A DNA stretch of 64,000 bases from Yanghanlia sp047501535 (GCF_047501535.1 NZ_JAZDRJ010000005.1:1-64000); one strand, 5' to 3'; shown: positions 7,633 through 15,654, counted from the first letter of the stretch. Translations and numbers: made by a program. Notes: generated by a model not told the origin, from the letters alone.

Positions 7633-9639
7633 TTACGCAGCGAGGGAATTAGCGATTTCGTCAGTGCCTGAATCGCAGTCAGATTCCTGCAACGCATCCA
7701 CCCGGAAGATAGCAGGCATCCACCCCGTACCTGCCACCAGGCGCTCTGCCTCACTTACCAGATCACCCTTCTTTAGTTTTTCCAGCCTTGCCGCCTGATC
7801 GGGTGCGAACTCACCCACGGCATCCAGAATCATGGCCTTGGAAATATGCTGAAAATAACCTTCGGCGGTCGGCTGCCACCATGCAGCCATGTCCAGGCCC
7901 ACCGCCTGCGCCAGTTCTTCCCCTGGCTGATGCTCGCTGGCGCGGTGAATCACCGCATCTACTGTAGCGGCGGCGCACACTGCCAGCAATTGCAGCAGTT
8001 CATCCTGCGGCTTTGCCAGCAATACGGCAAACAGATCGGCGCTATCCTGCGGCAAGTCTGCACCTGCTGCCTGTTGCAACTCGCGCAAAGCCACCGCAGC
8101 GGGCGATTCCGGCCAGTCCGGGGCCATGCTGTCCAGCCGGTTTTGTACGTTCAAACGCATGTCTAACGGTAAGCTGTAATGGGGATAGCGGCCCACTCGC
8201 AGCACAGTCTGCACCATGCCATGCACCACAGCAGCCAGGGCGGCTTGGGGGTTGCGGGCCAGTTCGATCTGTAGCGCAGCGGTACGGTGTGCGCTCAGGC
8301 GCTGGGCCAGTTTGTCGGAAATAGTAGCCGCCTTGGGCTGGTCATCGTTCCCACTATCGCCACCATTGCTTTCTTCTTCGGTCAGCCCTTGCTGCAGCCG
8401 CTCCAAAGTCCGCAACGCCTTGGCTTCGGCTTCCCGCAGCAGACCGCGATGAATCACCACCTGCCCCTGCCAGTCGATGGTCACAACGGCACCCGCCGCC
8501 GCCTTGATAGTGTGGTTGTAGTCCAGTAATCGCTCTTCCAAATCTTGCAACTGCGCAGCCAGACTGTCACCCTCTTCCTGCAGCGCATCTGCGGTTTCTT
8601 CGTCATCGCTGTCCAGCGCGGCATCCAGTTCCTCGCCGATGGCCTGCATCCTGGCTTCCAGCTTTTCTATCCGTGCGCTTTCCCGCTTGCCCGGAGTACG
8701 GCGCTCACGCGGCGCTCGTTGAAAAGCGTGAAGATCGGCATGGGTCATGGACGGCGTGGCATCCACCCAAGCCCACCCCTCAGATTTGACCTGGGCAGCA
8801 TGGCTGTCAAGCTTTTCCTTCACCAGCCGGTCCAATAGCGCTGTATCGGTGATATAGGTGCCGTTGTCATCCTGCGCGAACAGATCACGACGAACACCGC
8901 CACCGGCCGCTTCATAAGCATCCAGCCCAACAAAGCGCACCAGGGCATGGCCCGCGTCAATGTCCTGTTCAGTGAGTCTGGCCCGCAAAGAATGGGGTTG
9001 CCGCTGCCATTCGGGCGCTTCGTAGAAGGCGGCTTCCTGGGCTGCATGGTCATCTGTGATGGCAAGCGCCATCAACTGCTCAAGGCTCACCGCGTCGGCC
9101 CGGTAGTCGGCCAGCAGACGCCGCGACACATTCGCCAGCTTCAGGCGCCGCTGCACCACCAGGGGCGTGACACCAAAGTCTGCTGCAATATCTTCGATGG
9201 GCTGGCCTTCTGCCACCAGCGCAGCAAAGGCTTCAAACTGATCTGCCGGGTGCATGGCTTCACGCTGCACGTTCTCCGTCAGGCTGACGGTTCGGGCATC
9301 GGCACTGGCGACCAACATGCACGGCACCGCCCATTCCTTGGGAATGCGCCTGGCCTTGGCTAACTGCTTCAAAGCTGCAAGGCGCCGGCCCCCGGCCACT
9401 ACGTCGTAATACTTGCCGCCGCGGGCCTGCACCACGGTCAGGTTCTGCAACAGCCCGACTCTGGCAATACTTGCCGCCAGGGCTTCAATGGATGGGCCGC
9501 TGCTGCGAATCTTGCGCACATTGCGCTTGGACACGCGCAACTGCGACAACGGCACCACGATGTTGCTCTGCTCGGGAATGACTACGTCCTCGTTCGCCGT
9601 TTCAATGGCCTGGACTTCGCTGTGATTGATCGCATTCAT
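7633..9639 (-). CDS. Large ParB/RepB/Spo0J-family partition protein
   Basis: The 668-residue protein has an N-terminal ParB nuclease-like/CTPase domain (about 28-130, with VPLSQLRVSKRNVRKI, GGRRLAALKQL and LTENVQREAMHPADQFEAF). A helix-turn-helix follows (DFGVTPLVVQRRLKLANV), then a long acidic/coiled-coil segment (about 310-380). It is far longer than chromosomal ParB (about 300 residues) and matches the long ParB-like proteins of plasmids and integrative elements, where no parA need be adjacent. No ParA gene is visible. It is divergent from the XRE regulator across a 738-bp structured region that could hold its target sites. The reading frame is intact. Confidence 0.9.
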   Translation of the reverse strand: MNAINHSEVQAIETANEDVVIPEQSNIVVPLSQLRVSKRNVRKIRSSGPSIEALAASIARVGLLQNLTVVQARGGKYYDVVAGGRRLAALKQLAKARRIPKEWAVPCMLVASADARTVSLTENVQREAMHPADQFEAFAALVAEGQPIEDIAADFGVTPLVVQRRLKLANVSRRLLADYRADAVSLEQLMALAITDDHAAQEAAFYEAPEWQRQPHSLRARLTEQDIDAGHALVRFVGLDAYEAAGGGVRRDLFAQDDNGTYITDTALLDRLVKEKLDSHAAQVKSEGWAWVDATPSMTHADLHAFQRAPRERRTPGKRESARIEKLEARMQAIGEELDAALDSDDEETADALQEEGDSLAAQLQDLEERLLDYNHTIKAAAGAVVTIDWQGQVVIHRGLLREAEAKALRTLERLQQGLTEEESNGGDSGNDDQPKAATISDKLAQRLSAHRTAALQIELARNPQAALAAVVHGMVQTVLRVGRYPHYSLPLDMRLNVQNRLDSMAPDWPESPAAVALRELQQAAGADLPQDSADLFAVLLAKPQDELLQLLAVCAAATVDAVIHRASEHQPGEELAQAVGLDMAAWWQPTAEGYFQHISKAMILDAVGEFAPDQAARLEKLKKGDLVSEAERLVAGTGWMPAIFRVDALQESDCDSGTDEIANSLAA

Positions 9640-10377
9640 GATAAATACTCCTGACGTTGAAGGGTTTGCTGTTCACCGCATACCGGATTCCAAGATTCGG
9701 AGCCCGCTTTTGCTGTTGATATGCGGTCGGCACGAAGAACCCGGTTGGCCTCGTTGCCACCGTCTTTCCTGAGTTCATCGCCCGCGACGGCCAGTAGTCC
9801 ACGAACGTGAGCCGTCAAGGAAAGAAGCGCCAGGTAGGTGCGGCCCGCAGGCGCAGCCGAGGACACGGCCTGGCGCGCCTTGACGGCACGCGGCCACGGG
9901 CTACAGTCGCGGACAAGGTGATGAGGTCAGGAAAGATGGCTACGCCGGCAGCAGCCAGGTCTTTGGTGTCGCCAGCAGGCAAGCGAAGCGCGCAGGCCCG
10001 GTCAGGAAGCCGGGCCGGAGGCGTCAGCGATGGGGAAGGCTGGCGTCAGCCAGTCCCGTCAGGGATGAGCGAACAGCGAACCTGGAACAGCGCGGTCTGC
10101 GAAGCAGAGACGCACAGATTGACGGGTAGATGCTCTGTCTGCTGTTGCAAGCATCACGCTCGTGATTAAATTTCATCGGGTCTGAATCCTGCTGCGCAAG
10201 CGCAAAGCATGGTAAACGTGCGTTCCACTATGATCCAATACCTGCCACAATGTCGCAAAACTGACGTTTTACACCTCAAATTTATTAGTTATTTATTTTT
10301 ATTTACAGTCATACTTTGACTCAGAAGCCTGTCATAATGTATCTAACTACTGAAAACCCCTCCAACTCACACACAGC
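9640..10377. other. Structured non-coding region between parB and the XRE regulator
   Basis: This stretch has no convincing gene. A 120-codon plus-strand frame at 9807-10169 has Arg/Ser/Gly-rich, non-protein-like content. From 9811 to 10065 it carries a chain of hairpins: a two-part stem (9811-9834 with 9869-9887), GGCCCGG/CCGGGCC (9995-10001 with 10010-10016), GGCTG/CAGCC (10038-10042 with 10047-10051) and TCCC/GGGA around 10054-10065. The last 200 bp become A+T-rich and contain TTGACT near 10317 with TATCTA 18 bp downstream, a possible XRE promoter. It may be a structured RNA or a partition or replication site. Confidence 0.5.
9811..9887. repeat. Two-part long inverted repeat
   Basis: GCCGTCAAGG (9811-9820) pairs with CCTTGACGGC (9878-9887), and GCGCCAGG (9827-9834) pairs with CCTGGCGC (9869-9876). 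This gives 18 perfect pairs interrupted by an asymmetric 6/1 internal loop and capped by a 34-base G+C-rich loop. The shape suggests a folded RNA more than a simple operator. Confidence 0.75.
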
Positions 10378-10731
10378 ATGAGCATTGGCGAACGCCTACG
10401 CATTGCACGCACCACACGCGGTCTGACACAGGAAGCACTGGCAAACCTCGTTCAGACACCCCTCACTCAAGGTGCTATCGCCCACATTGAAGGCGGCCGC
10501 AGCGAATCCTCACGGCATATCGTTTGGATCGCTGCTGCGTTGCACGTGCGCGCTGAATGGTTGGTCACTGGCAAAGGGGAAATGTTCGAGGAACCTTGGC
10601 CCTGGCCGTCTATCTCCCGTAGTGCCGTGGCAGAACTGCCTAGCCACGTTCAGGAAGACATCAGCGATTACATTCAGCTGAAGCTAAACAAACACGCCCG
10701 CAAAGCAGATGAGACAGGCCCAGACGCCTGA
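10378..10731 (+). CDS. XRE-family helix-turn-helix regulator
   Basis: The 117-residue protein has an N-terminal cro/C1-type HTH (IGERLRIARTTRGLTQEALA, then TPLTQGAIAHIEGGRSESS) and a short C-terminal tail of unknown role. Such proteins act as repressors or copy-control regulators of mobile elements. It is divergent from parB and followed by a 660-bp non-coding leader before the AlpA-like gene. Its targets are probably the flanking palindromic regions, which is inference only. Confidence 0.88.
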   Translation: MSIGERLRIARTTRGLTQEALANLVQTPLTQGAIAHIEGGRSESSRHIVWIAAALHVRAEWLVTGKGEMFEEPWPWPSISRSAVAELPSHVQEDISDYIQLKLNKHARKADETGPDA

Positions 10732-10850
10732 ATCTGCAATTTCTCTGCTAATAGCCTGCAGAAAAACCACAATTTTTTAATGCCTGCGTTCATTCTCTGG
10801 ACAGCTCAGGCTGCACCTTGTTGCGTCATTCCCTCCCCCATTAAGCCCAA

Positions 10851-10879
10851 TTGACATCAATTCCCATTAACGATATGAC
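10851..10879 (+). promoter_or_regulatory. Sigma-70-like promoter for the AlpA-like gene leader
   Basis: TTGACA at 10851-10856 is followed after exactly 17 bp by TATGAC at 10874-10879. The -35 is a perfect consensus and the -10 matches at four of six. A transcript would start near 10886, giving a leader of about 510 nt before the ATG at 11396. A second TTGACC occurs about 48 bp downstream. Confidence 0.55.
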
Positions 10880-11395
10880 TTTTTAGTATTAGATTAGTAT
10901 TGACCGATTTCAATAGATACGTAATGATTACATCAAGCCTGCTCTTTAACAACAAAACACCGATAAATACCGCGCCCTGCTCCCTGTGAGCGGTGCGAGT
11001 GCGCGGCTACCCGTGTCGTCAGCTTCGTGCGGGGCGACATGCACCTGGGTAGGAGTAAAGCAGGTGAAAAATCATTCCCCTTCCGGGCCGGTAGCGACTG
11101 GTGCGAACTGGAAGGCGTGAGTGACGATCCGTTTACACGGACGCCGGCACTGCCGAAGGCAGGCCACATTCGATGGATGGCGCGTAATCCGTCGATGACA
11201 GCGGCAAAGACCGCAGTTCCCAGCATCCCGACGAACCGCAGCAGCGGAGCCAGCGGCGGGCGCTGCTGGGAACGATCAAAGCACCCGGCCTCCATCGTGG
11301 CATCTTGGCGGGCCGGACGCAACGGCGCAGACAGCGTCGGCTTTGGAAAGCATCCTGATGCCCAGGGTGCTTCCCAAGGTCTAACGGAGGAGTAT
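10880..11395 (+). other. Long G+C-rich hairpin-rich leader upstream of the AlpA-like gene
   Basis: About 515 bp between the promoter candidate and the start of the regulator. It begins with CTGCTCTTTAACAA at about 10938 and then turns strongly G+C-rich with many stems. The clearest is GTTCCCAGCA (11216-11225) with TGCTGGGAAC (11264-11273); CACCTG/CAGGTG near 11042-11067 is another. A frame from 11027 is open into the regulator, but its content before 11396 is not protein-like. It could be a structured regulatory RNA. Confidence 0.5.
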
Positions 11396-11650
11396 ATGAA
11401 GGAGCAGGCAATGCCAAACAGCATCTTTGGCTACCCGTCACCCAGCAGGCAAGCCCCGAAACAACCCGACGAGGCACTTCTGTACCGCGTACACACGGCA
11501 CAGGCAAAGCTGGGCGTGTCGCGATCAACCATCTACCGACTGGTCAACGAAGGGGAGCTGGTGCTCATAAAAATAGGGAAGCGCTCCAGCGGCATCACTG
11601 CAGCTAGTGTTCATGCGTTGATTGAGCGGAACAAGGCGCTGGTGAACTAA
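11396..11650 (+). CDS. AlpA-like helix-turn-helix regulator (excisionase-like)
   Basis: 84 residues from the ATG at 11396, preceded by GGAGG with good spacing. That site rejects the longer frame opening at 11027. The core LYRVHTAQAKLGVSRSTIYR, VNEGELVLIKIGKRSSGI and ALIERNKAL match the MerR-like winged HTH of AlpA/excisionase proteins, which activate integrase genes or direct excision. It is convergent with the integrase gene, which ends 10 bp away. This arrangement of a small HTH protein beside a tyrosine integrase is typical of integrative elements. Confidence 0.82.
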   Translation: MKEQAMPNSIFGYPSPSRQAPKQPDEALLYRVHTAQAKLGVSRSTIYRLVNEGELVLIKIGKRSSGITAASVHALIERNKALVN

Positions 11651-11659
11651 TCGGCAACG

Positions 11660-12925
11660 CTAAGCCCGTTTCATTTGCAGAACTTTGGCGGAATCAGCCT
11701 GCTCGTGCAGGAAATCCGCCCACACTTGCATGACCACCCGGCGCTCGTCCTCAAAACGGGCGCGGTCATATGCAGCCTGAACCTCATCGGCCTTGGCATG
11801 AGCCAGTTGGGCTTCTAATACGTCAATATCAATCTTCAGACGCTCACGTGCCACCGTGCGCAACATGGCCCTGAACCCATGGGTCGCATGTTGCCCCTGA
11901 AACCCCATATCTCGCAAAGCCTTGCTCAGCGCATCGCGGTGCAAGTGGGGGTTGCCCCGCTTCCCGACCCCCGGAAAGACGTACTCGCCTCCCCCATACT
12001 GGCGCATCTCATCCAGCATCGCCACCGCCTGCTTTGGCAGACTGACGATATGCTCAATCCGGGTTTTCATCTTATCGGCCGGAATGCACCATTCCGCATG
12101 ATCCAGGTCTATCTCAGCCCAACGTGCAGAAGCAACTACCCCCGGCCTGCAGGCCGTATAGGCGGCCAACAGCAGGCCACCGCGCACCACCCGCCCCTCG
12201 TAGGACAGAATGGCACGCATCAACGGCCCCACCCCTTGTATTTTCGTCACAGCGGGAATATGACCTCCCCGATGCCGGGGCAATGCCCGCTGCAACCGAA
12301 GAACCTGATCATCTCCGCGAATGCCGCGAACGATACAGTAATCGACAACGCCATTCAGGCACTGGCGAGCCTTAATAGCGATGGAAGGCGTCGTCGTTGC
12401 CAAATCCACCAAAACCGGGACGACATCCTTGCTGGCCATTGTTCTCATATCCAGGTCGCCAAGCATTGGCTGCAGGCGTTTCTGAACAATGAAAACTGAT
12501 TTCGTATAGGTGGCAGGCGCCCAACCGGATTTCCGACTCTCCAGCCAGGCATCTGAAACCACAGTGAACGAGTGCTTGCGCGCTTCTTCCGCTTCCAGCC
12601 TTTGCTGAATTTCTTCCTGTGTAAGCGCTTCACGTTCTATCTTGAGACGGTCATAAAAACCCTCCACCGGCTGTCCCATACGGACTCGCTGATGAAGTTC
12701 AGCAGCCGCCTGATGAGCCGCCGCTATACCCATCTCTGGATAGACGCCCACAATTCTCTTTCCACGGCGTCCATCCTGTTCACGGTATCGGACCTGCCAC
12801 TGCTTCAATCCGCTAGGCAGCACGAGCAAATGCAGTCCCTGACCCGATGCAAGGGTGTATGCCGTTTTCTTCGGCTTCGCCTTGCTGGCCACCAATTCTG
12901 TCAACTGCGAAGCTAGTTTTGGCAT
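11660..12925 (-). CDS. Tyrosine integrase (P4 family) of the tRNA-Leu element
   Basis: The 421-residue site-specific recombinase has an N-terminal DUF4102 arm-binding domain (about 5-90), a core-binding SAM-like domain (about 115-205) and a catalytic domain with all key residues: Arg260 (TACRPGVV), His349 and Arg352 (THGFR), His376 (LAHAK) and the nucleophile Tyr386 (AAYDRARF). It should recombine within the 3' end of tRNA-Leu(GAG), about 190 bp from its start. The promoter region carries TTGGGTAC repeats that may be arm or autoregulatory sites. It appears intact even though other element genes have decayed. Confidence 0.95.
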   Translation of the reverse strand: MPKLASQLTELVASKAKPKKTAYTLASGQGLHLLVLPSGLKQWQVRYREQDGRRGKRIVGVYPEMGIAAAHQAAAELHQRVRMGQPVEGFYDRLKIEREALTQEEIQQRLEAEEARKHSFTVVSDAWLESRKSGWAPATYTKSVFIVQKRLQPMLGDLDMRTMASKDVVPVLVDLATTTPSIAIKARQCLNGVVDYCIVRGIRGDDQVLRLQRALPRHRGGHIPAVTKIQGVGPLMRAILSYEGRVVRGGLLLAAYTACRPGVVASARWAEIDLDHAEWCIPADKMKTRIEHIVSLPKQAVAMLDEMRQYGGGEYVFPGVGKRGNPHLHRDALSKALRDMGFQGQHATHGFRAMLRTVARERLKIDIDVLEAQLAHAKADEVQAAYDRARFEDERRVVMQVWADFLHEQADSAKVLQMKRA

Positions 12926-12948
12926 GGATTTGTCTCAAAGTGGGCATA

Positions 12949-12990
12949 GTTTGGGTACCTGAATTATAAAGTACCCAAACAAGTACCCAA
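12949..12990. promoter_or_regulatory. GTTTGGGTAC palindrome plus a third half-site upstream of the integrase
   Basis: GTTTGGGTAC (12949-12958) and GTACCCAAAC (12971-12980) form a perfect 10-bp inverted repeat, and GTACCCAA recurs at 12983-12990. The cluster lies 24-65 bp upstream of the integrase ATG, between it and the tRNA. It fits integrase arm-type sites or an operator for the element's regulator. Confidence 0.55.
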
Positions 12991-13032
12991 AAACGCGGGA
13001 TTTACTGAAACCCCATGAGACGCCCTGAACGC

Positions 13033-13068
13033 AAAAAACCCGCACAAACCTAATGTTCATGCGGGTTT
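13033..13068 (-). terminator. Intrinsic terminator of tRNA-Leu(GAG)
   Basis: AAACCCGCA (13036-13044) pairs with TGCGGGTTT (13060-13068), and the minus strand continues into a T run (A run at 13033-13038 on plus). It sits 45 bp beyond the tRNA 3' end, between tRNA and integrase. The stem arms are identical to those at the tRNA-Ser(CGA)/integrase junction at 59.6 kb. Confidence 0.8.
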
Positions 13069-13112
13069 CCGGTACTTCTCAAGCTGTTATGAAACAACCT
13101 GGTTTTTAACTG

Positions 13113-13197
13113 TGGTGCCGTCGGCGAGACTCGAACTCGCACAGCTTTCGCCACTACCCCCTCAAGATAGCGTGTCTACCAATTCCACCACGACGGC
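13113..13197 (-). tRNA. tRNA-Leu, anticodon GAG
   Basis: The minus strand folds as an 85-nt class II tRNA. The GCCGTCG acceptor strand starts at 13197, the anticodon loop TTGAGGG has anticodon GAG, there is a long variable arm, a GTTCGAGTC T loop, and an encoded CCA at 13115-13113. Its 3' end is the likely attachment site of the neighbouring integrase. In related bacteria this tRNA sits between secG and nuoA. Confidence 0.95.
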
Positions 13198-13253
13198 GGT
13201 GAAGACAAAGATATTAACATATATTCTTTGCCAAATTCAAGCAAAACTAAATT

Positions 13254-13772
13254 TTAATTTGAATTTTGTTCAGGAGCTGTAGCATTGGGCACAGAGGCTT
13301 CAGCAGAAGGCGCCTCGACCGCAGGCGCTTCCGGTACGGCGGGCGTAGCCGTTTCGGCGGAAGCTGCGGGCGTTTCGGGCGCCGCAGGCACGGCGGCATC
13401 AGCGGGAGCAGGAACGGCTGCGGGCACCGAAGGCACAGCGGGTACGCTGGTTTCAGATGCTGCGGGTGCGGAACCCGGTACCTGAGGGACTTCAAAGCCC
13501 TGCATGACGCCGGAATCTACCACACCGCGTTGCGGTTGGTGCGACAACCAGGCCAAAGCCGCTGTTGAGGCGAAGAACGCGATAGCCACCCATTTGGTGG
13601 TACGCGAAAGAAAGTTTGCAGCACCCGCAGCACCAAACAAACTGCCGGCAGAGCCGCTGCCAAATGCAGAGCCCATGTCTGCGCCCTTACCTTGCTGCAA
13701 AAGCACCAGCACGATGACGCCAAGTGATGAGATGACCTGGACTGCCATCAAGATGGGAGACAACCATTCCAT
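13254..13772 (-). CDS. secG: SecG subunit of the Sec translocon, with a long Ala/Pro/Glu tail
   Basis: The 172-residue protein starts MEWLSPILMAVQVISSLGVI and has the two SecG membrane helices (about 5-25 and 58-78) separated by the conserved QQGKGADMGSAFGSGS segment. SecG assists SecYEG-mediated export. The last 80 or so residues are a low-complexity Ala-Pro-Glu-Ser-Val tail, longer than in most SecG proteins; its role is unknown. It lies 19 bp downstream of tpiA and upstream of tRNA-Leu, the standard order in Burkholderiales. Confidence 0.95.
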   Translation of the reverse strand: MEWLSPILMAVQVISSLGVIVLVLLQQGKGADMGSAFGSGSAGSLFGAAGAANFLSRTTKWVAIAFFASTAALAWLSHQPQRGVVDSGVMQGFEVPQVPGSAPAASETSVPAVPSVPAAVPAPADAAVPAAPETPAASAETATPAVPEAPAVEAPSAEASVPNATAPEQNSN

Positions 13773-13791
13773 GAAGAATTACTCCGTGGCC

Positions 13792-14538
13792 TCAGGCGGC
13801 CGCTATGCTTAAAAATTCAGTTGCCGCCAGCGAAGCGCCCCCCACTAGGGCGCCGTCGATGTCGGGCATGACAAACAGGCTGGCCGCGTTAGAACCTTTA
13901 ACACTGCCACCATACAAAATGCGTACCTGCCCTGCCCCAGCAGCTTCCAGCTGTTGGCGGATGTGGGCATGTACTTCTTGTGCTTGTTCAGGCGTGGCGG
14001 TAAGGCCGGTGCCGATCGCCCAAACAGGCTCGTATGCGATAACCAGCTTGGCCAGGGCTTCCGCACCCAATGCCAAAACCGGTGCAAGCTGACGACTTAC
14101 AACTTCCAGCGCCTGGCCGGCTTCGTGTTCCTGCAGGGTTTCGCCCACACAAACCACCGGTGCGATGCCTGCCGCCAGAGCGGCAGCGGCTTTTTCAGCG
14201 ACGAGAGAGTCGGTTTCACCATGGCCGCTGCGCCTTTCGGAATGCCCAACCAGCACCCACGAACAGGCGAAATCGGCCAGCATTGCTGCCGCAACTTCCC
14301 CCGTGTAGGCGCCCTTTTCGTGAGGGCTGACATCTTGCGCCCCCCAACTGACGCCGGTGCCTTCAAGCAGCGACCGCACCTGATACAGATAGGGAAACGG
14401 CACGCACACGGCCAGATCGCACTGCTGTACACCAGCAATGCCTGCACGCAGACCCGCGAGCAGTTCCGAATTGAACGCCGCATCACCGTGCATTTTCCAG
14501 TTGCCGATGACTAGGCGTTTACGAGAAGAATCGACCAT
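13792..14538 (-). CDS. tpiA: Triosephosphate isomerase
   Basis: The 248-residue TIM-barrel enzyme interconverts dihydroxyacetone phosphate and glyceraldehyde 3-phosphate. Substrate-binding Asn and Lys are in VIGNWKMHG, the electrophilic histidine in VLVGHSERR, the catalytic glutamate in VIAYEPVWAIGTG and the phosphate-binding loop in ILYGGSVKG. Length is normal. It lies between qor and secG on the same strand and is probably co-transcribed with secG. Confidence 0.97.
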   Translation of the reverse strand: MVDSSRKRLVIGNWKMHGDAAFNSELLAGLRAGIAGVQQCDLAVCVPFPYLYQVRSLLEGTGVSWGAQDVSPHEKGAYTGEVAAAMLADFACSWVLVGHSERRSGHGETDSLVAEKAAAALAAGIAPVVCVGETLQEHEAGQALEVVSRQLAPVLALGAEALAKLVIAYEPVWAIGTGLTATPEQAQEVHAHIRQQLEAAGAGQVRILYGGSVKGSNAASLFVMPDIDGALVGGASLAATEFLSIAAA

Positions 14539-14624
14539 ACAGGTAACAAAAATAGCCAGGCAACCATGACCTGGTTAAATTGGATTAACCCGGCATTGTA
14601 CCTTGGATCAGGGGTGCTTGTATG

Positions 14625-14658
14625 CCCCTTCTTGCATGCCAAACACGACAAGAAGGGG
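14625..14658. repeat. 10-bp inverted repeat between qor and tpiA
   Basis: CCCCTTCTTG (14625-14634) and CAAGAAGGGG (14649-14658) form a perfect stem with a 14-base loop, 18 bp downstream of the qor stop. There is no T run on the minus strand, so it is more likely a 3' stabilising hairpin or Rho-assisted stop than a classic terminator. Confidence 0.55.
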
Positions 14659-14676
14659 GATTCGCCAGTGAAGGGA

Positions 14677-15654
14677 TCAGGGAACCAGGATGATTTTTCC
14701 GATGTTGTCGCCCGCTTCCATCATGGCGTGAGCTTTCCAGGCTTCTTCCAGAGGGAAAGTCGCATGGATGATGGGGCGGATTTTCCCTGACTCCAACAGC
14801 GGCCAGGCGTGTTCGCGCAATTTTTTGGCAATCTCGCCCTTAAAAGCGACGGGACGGGGGCGCAGGGTGGAACCTGTGATGGTGAGGCGGCGGCGCATGA
14901 CGTCGGAGGCATTGATTTCGCCCTTGACGCCACCCAGCAGCGCGATGATGACAATGCGGCCGTCATCGGCCAGGCATTTGATATTGCGGGCGACATAATC
15001 GCCTGCCACCATATCGAGAATCACATCGGCGCCACGGCCATCGGTCGCTTTCTTAACTTCTTCAACGAAATCTTTTTCGCGGTAGTTAATGCCTAAGTCT
15101 GCTCCCAGGTCTTCAACGGCGCGTACGCGGTCGTCGCTCCCCGCTGTAAAGATCACCTTATTGCCCATGGCTTTGGCCAGTTGCACTGCAGTCGTACCAA
15201 TACCGCTTGCGCCACCATGTACCAGCAGTGTTTCGCCTTCTGCCAGCTGGCCGCGATCAAACACATTGCTCCATACCGTGAAATAGGTTTCCGGCAAGCC
15301 GGCCGCTTCGATGTCACTCAAGCCGGCAGGAATCGGCAGACACTGCTCCACTGGCGCCACGCAATATTCAGCGTAGCCGCCGCCTGCCACCAAAGCGCAG
15401 ACTTTATCGCCCACCCTGAAACCGCCGGCTTGGGCATCGCCGCTCACGATTTCGCCGGCAACTTCCAGGCCGGGGAGATCGGACGCCCCGGGAGGCGGTG
15501 GATACCCACCCTTGCGCTGGAACACATCGGGACGGTTAACCCCTGCGGCAGTTACTTTAATGAGAACCTCGCCAGGCCCGGCTTCGGGTATGGGACGCTC
15601 TACGGGCTTCAAAACCTCAGGCGCACCTGGCTGCGAGATTTCCACTGCTTTCAT
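14677..15654 (-). CDS. NAD(P)H quinone oxidoreductase, PIG3/QOR-type MDR protein
   Basis: This 325-residue medium-chain reductase lacks catalytic zinc. It shows a GroES-like N-domain (VNRPDVFQRKGGYPPPPGAS), a nucleotide-binding motif LLVHGGASGIGTTAVQLAK and the C-terminal HATFPLEEAWKAH segment of the PIG3 subgroup. Members reduce quinones or other carbonyls with NADPH. Its position upstream of tpiA-secG is conserved in related Burkholderiales. A general oxidoreductase role is safe; the substrate is not known. Confidence 0.9.
   Translation of the reverse strand: MKAVEISQPGAPEVLKPVERPIPEAGPGEVLIKVTAAGVNRPDVFQRKGGYPPPPGASDLPGLEVAGEIVSGDAQAGGFRVGDKVCALVAGGGYAEYCVAPVEQCLPIPAGLSDIEAAGLPETYFTVWSNVFDRGQLAEGETLLVHGGASGIGTTAVQLAKAMGNKVIFTAGSDDRVRAVEDLGADLGINYREKDFVEEVKKATDGRGADVILDMVAGDYVARNIKCLADDGRIVIIALLGGVKGEINASDVMRRRLTITGSTLRPRPVAFKGEIAKKLREHAWPLLESGKIRPIIHATFPLEEAWKAHAMMEAGDNIGKIILVP

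Larger units (their letters stand above)
6558..13142. mobile_element. Decayed integrative element next to tRNA-Leu(GAG); left end uncertain
   Basis: A tyrosine integrase gene lies next to the 3' end of tRNA-Leu(GAG) and points away from it. Beyond it come an AlpA-like regulator, an XRE regulator, a large ParB and a truncated anti-phage ATPase, which are plasmid- and ICE-type genes. No conjugation genes are visible. I found no second copy of the tRNA 3' end to the left, so the true left border may be outside the window and the envelope locus may or may not belong to the element. The left coordinate given is only the end of recognisable element-type genes. Confidence 0.6.

Noticed and set aside
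9807..10169. 120-codon plus-strand frame between parB and the XRE gene
   Set aside because: The composition is Arg/Ser/Gly-rich and follows the hairpins; no Shine-Dalgarno or family resemblance. Treated as non-coding structured DNA.
11027..11395. N-terminal extension of the AlpA-like gene
   Set aside because: A strong GGAGG site precedes the ATG at 11396, and the upstream codons translate a hairpin-rich leader.
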